Origin: an uncultured bacterium
GTDB lineage: Bacteria > Bacillota > Clostridia > Oscillospirales > Butyricicoccaceae
Direction of reading: 5' to 3'
DNA: 13,352 bases
NCBI GenBank assembly: GCA_905215125.1
Contig: CAJMOV010000026.1
Coordinates: 1 to 13,352 of the forward strand
Positions 12,671-13,352 of this stretch are shown in pieces. The notes under the pieces are model-generated. The model had not been told where the DNA came from. It saw only the letters and a list, made by a program, of their open reading frames with translations, and did no database searches. Made by a program: the position numbers and the translations under genes. Every line of letters starts with the position of its first letter. Position 1 is the stretch's first letter.

Positions 12671-13352
12671 TTATTCCGCCGTTTCTTCCGCGACGCCGGA
12701 GGGCAGCATACCCGTCCCGCAGGCGCTGGCGCGGATGGTCTGGCCTGACGCCAGCACGACGGCGGCCGTATAGGTCTGCGCCGTTTTGCTGTAACGGGGG
12801 TCGCTACCGTCGGTGGTGTAACGGATAACGGCGCCTGTGCTTGTACACGTCACCGTCGCCGAGCCGCCCGAAACAGAGATGGACGGCGCGGCCGTGACGC
12901 TGTCCGACGCCGCCGCGACGTAAACGCCCTCTGCCTTGGCCCCGATGACGAAGGCGTCGAAATAATTGCGCCCCTCGAGCACAGCGCCGTCGATGCCCTG
13001 CACATCGGTCAGGATGCGCGCCGTCTTGATTTTACGCGGGAAGATAACCGACTTTTTGTAGGTAATGAGGAAGTAAACCCCTTCGGGGAAGTAGCGATCA
13101 GGCACCTTGATGCACTTCATGTCGGCTATCATGCCGACGCAGCCCCTTTCCAGCGCACGCTCGGCCAGGGCGTCGACCCCCTGGAACTCGCTTGACAGGC
13201 GCAGCAGGTTGTAATAGGAGGCCGGCAGGTACAGAATACGCTCGTCGTCGGGCACCAGGGCGTTGTCCAGCGCCTGAGCGCCGTCAAAAATCATCTGGAC
13301 AATCGTTTCCTTGGTCGGCGCGCTCGTCCCCCTGATGATACCTGCCTGACGG
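12671..13352 (-). CDS. Phage major capsid protein, C-terminal part, with added Ig-like domain
   Basis: The frame is open to the window edge, so the N-terminus is outside. The visible 227 or so residues resemble the HK97-fold coat proteins of short-tailed phages (P22/N4 gp56-like): an IVQMIFDGAQALDN helix, a YLPASYYNLL segment, VGMIADMKCIKVPD, VIFPRKIKTARIL and EGRNYFDAFVIGAKAEGVYVA. After a short linker the last 70 residues are a different module: IRYTTDGSDPRYSKTAQTY followed by a strand LASGQTIRASACG, the signature of chitobiase/hexosaminidase C-terminal (CHB_HEX_C) or Fn3-associated Ig-like domains. Capsid-surface Ig-like domains are known to aid mucus or carbohydrate adhesion in some phages. 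Stop at 12671-12673; first gene of the visible cassette. Confidence 0.8.
   Translation of the reverse strand, partial: RQAGIIRGTSAPTKETIVQMIFDGAQALDNALVPDDERILYLPASYYNLLRLSSEFQGVDALAERALERGCVGMIADMKCIKVPDRYFPEGVYFLITYKKSVIFPRKIKTARILTDVQGIDGAVLEGRNYFDAFVIGAKAEGVYVAAASDSVTAAPSISVSGGSATVTCTSTGAVIRYTTDGSDPRYSKTAQTYTAAVVLASGQTIRASACGTGMLPSGVAEETAE

Overview
The window joins three kinds of DNA and looks like the chromosome of a gut-type Clostridia (Bacillota); an Oscillospirales-like host is my best guess, from family flavour and base composition rather than from any marker gene. Most of it (about 2.2-13.35 kb) is GC-rich with C/G-ending codons. The first ~2.2 kb is visibly AT-richer and is the end of an integrated mobile element.

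Region 1 (1-~2210) is the terminal part of an integrative element. It carries a small DUF6870-like protein (128-382), then a promoter with a dyad over its -10 region, then a large serine recombinase (478-2160) whose gene ends next to the element boundary. Directly after it, host DNA resumes inside a collagen-like (Gly-X-Y) reading frame. Only the last ~93 codons of that gene remain (2212-2493), so the element appears to have split it. The 5' half should lie beyond the far end of the element, outside the window.

Region 2 (2539-7673) is host chromosome. It has a DUF3298-type lipoprotein (-), a MATE efflux transporter (+), a class I glutamine amidotransferase-like C26 peptidase (-) and a Na+/phosphate cotransporter with a PhoU-like tail (+). 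The lipoprotein and MATE genes are divergent, as are the C26 and Na/Pi genes. Both divergent gaps hold recognisable sigma-A promoters, and the first also holds three perfect dyads. Strong hairpins separate the convergent gene ends.

Region 3 (7763-13352, all - strand) is a phage morphogenesis cassette. In transcription order it runs: major capsid protein (5' end outside the window) with an added Ig-like CHB_HEX-type domain, a hairpin, a small adaptor-like protein, a 619-residue nozzle/stabilisation-like protein, and an 845-residue tail fibre. The fibre combines three collagen tracts, six Asp-box propeller-like repeats and a phage fibre tip domain. The order (capsid, small adaptor, large tubular protein, fibre) resembles short-tailed (podovirus-like) phages. 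No lysis gene, integrase or attachment site is visible between the fibre and the host Na/Pi gene, so this is either one end of a prophage or a remnant.

The points that most merit a second look are the recombinase-driven insertion into a collagen-like gene, the composite fibre and capsid display domains, and the cluster of dyads in front of the MATE gene. I found no CRISPR array, tRNA, rRNA, reverse transcriptase or toxin-antitoxin pair.
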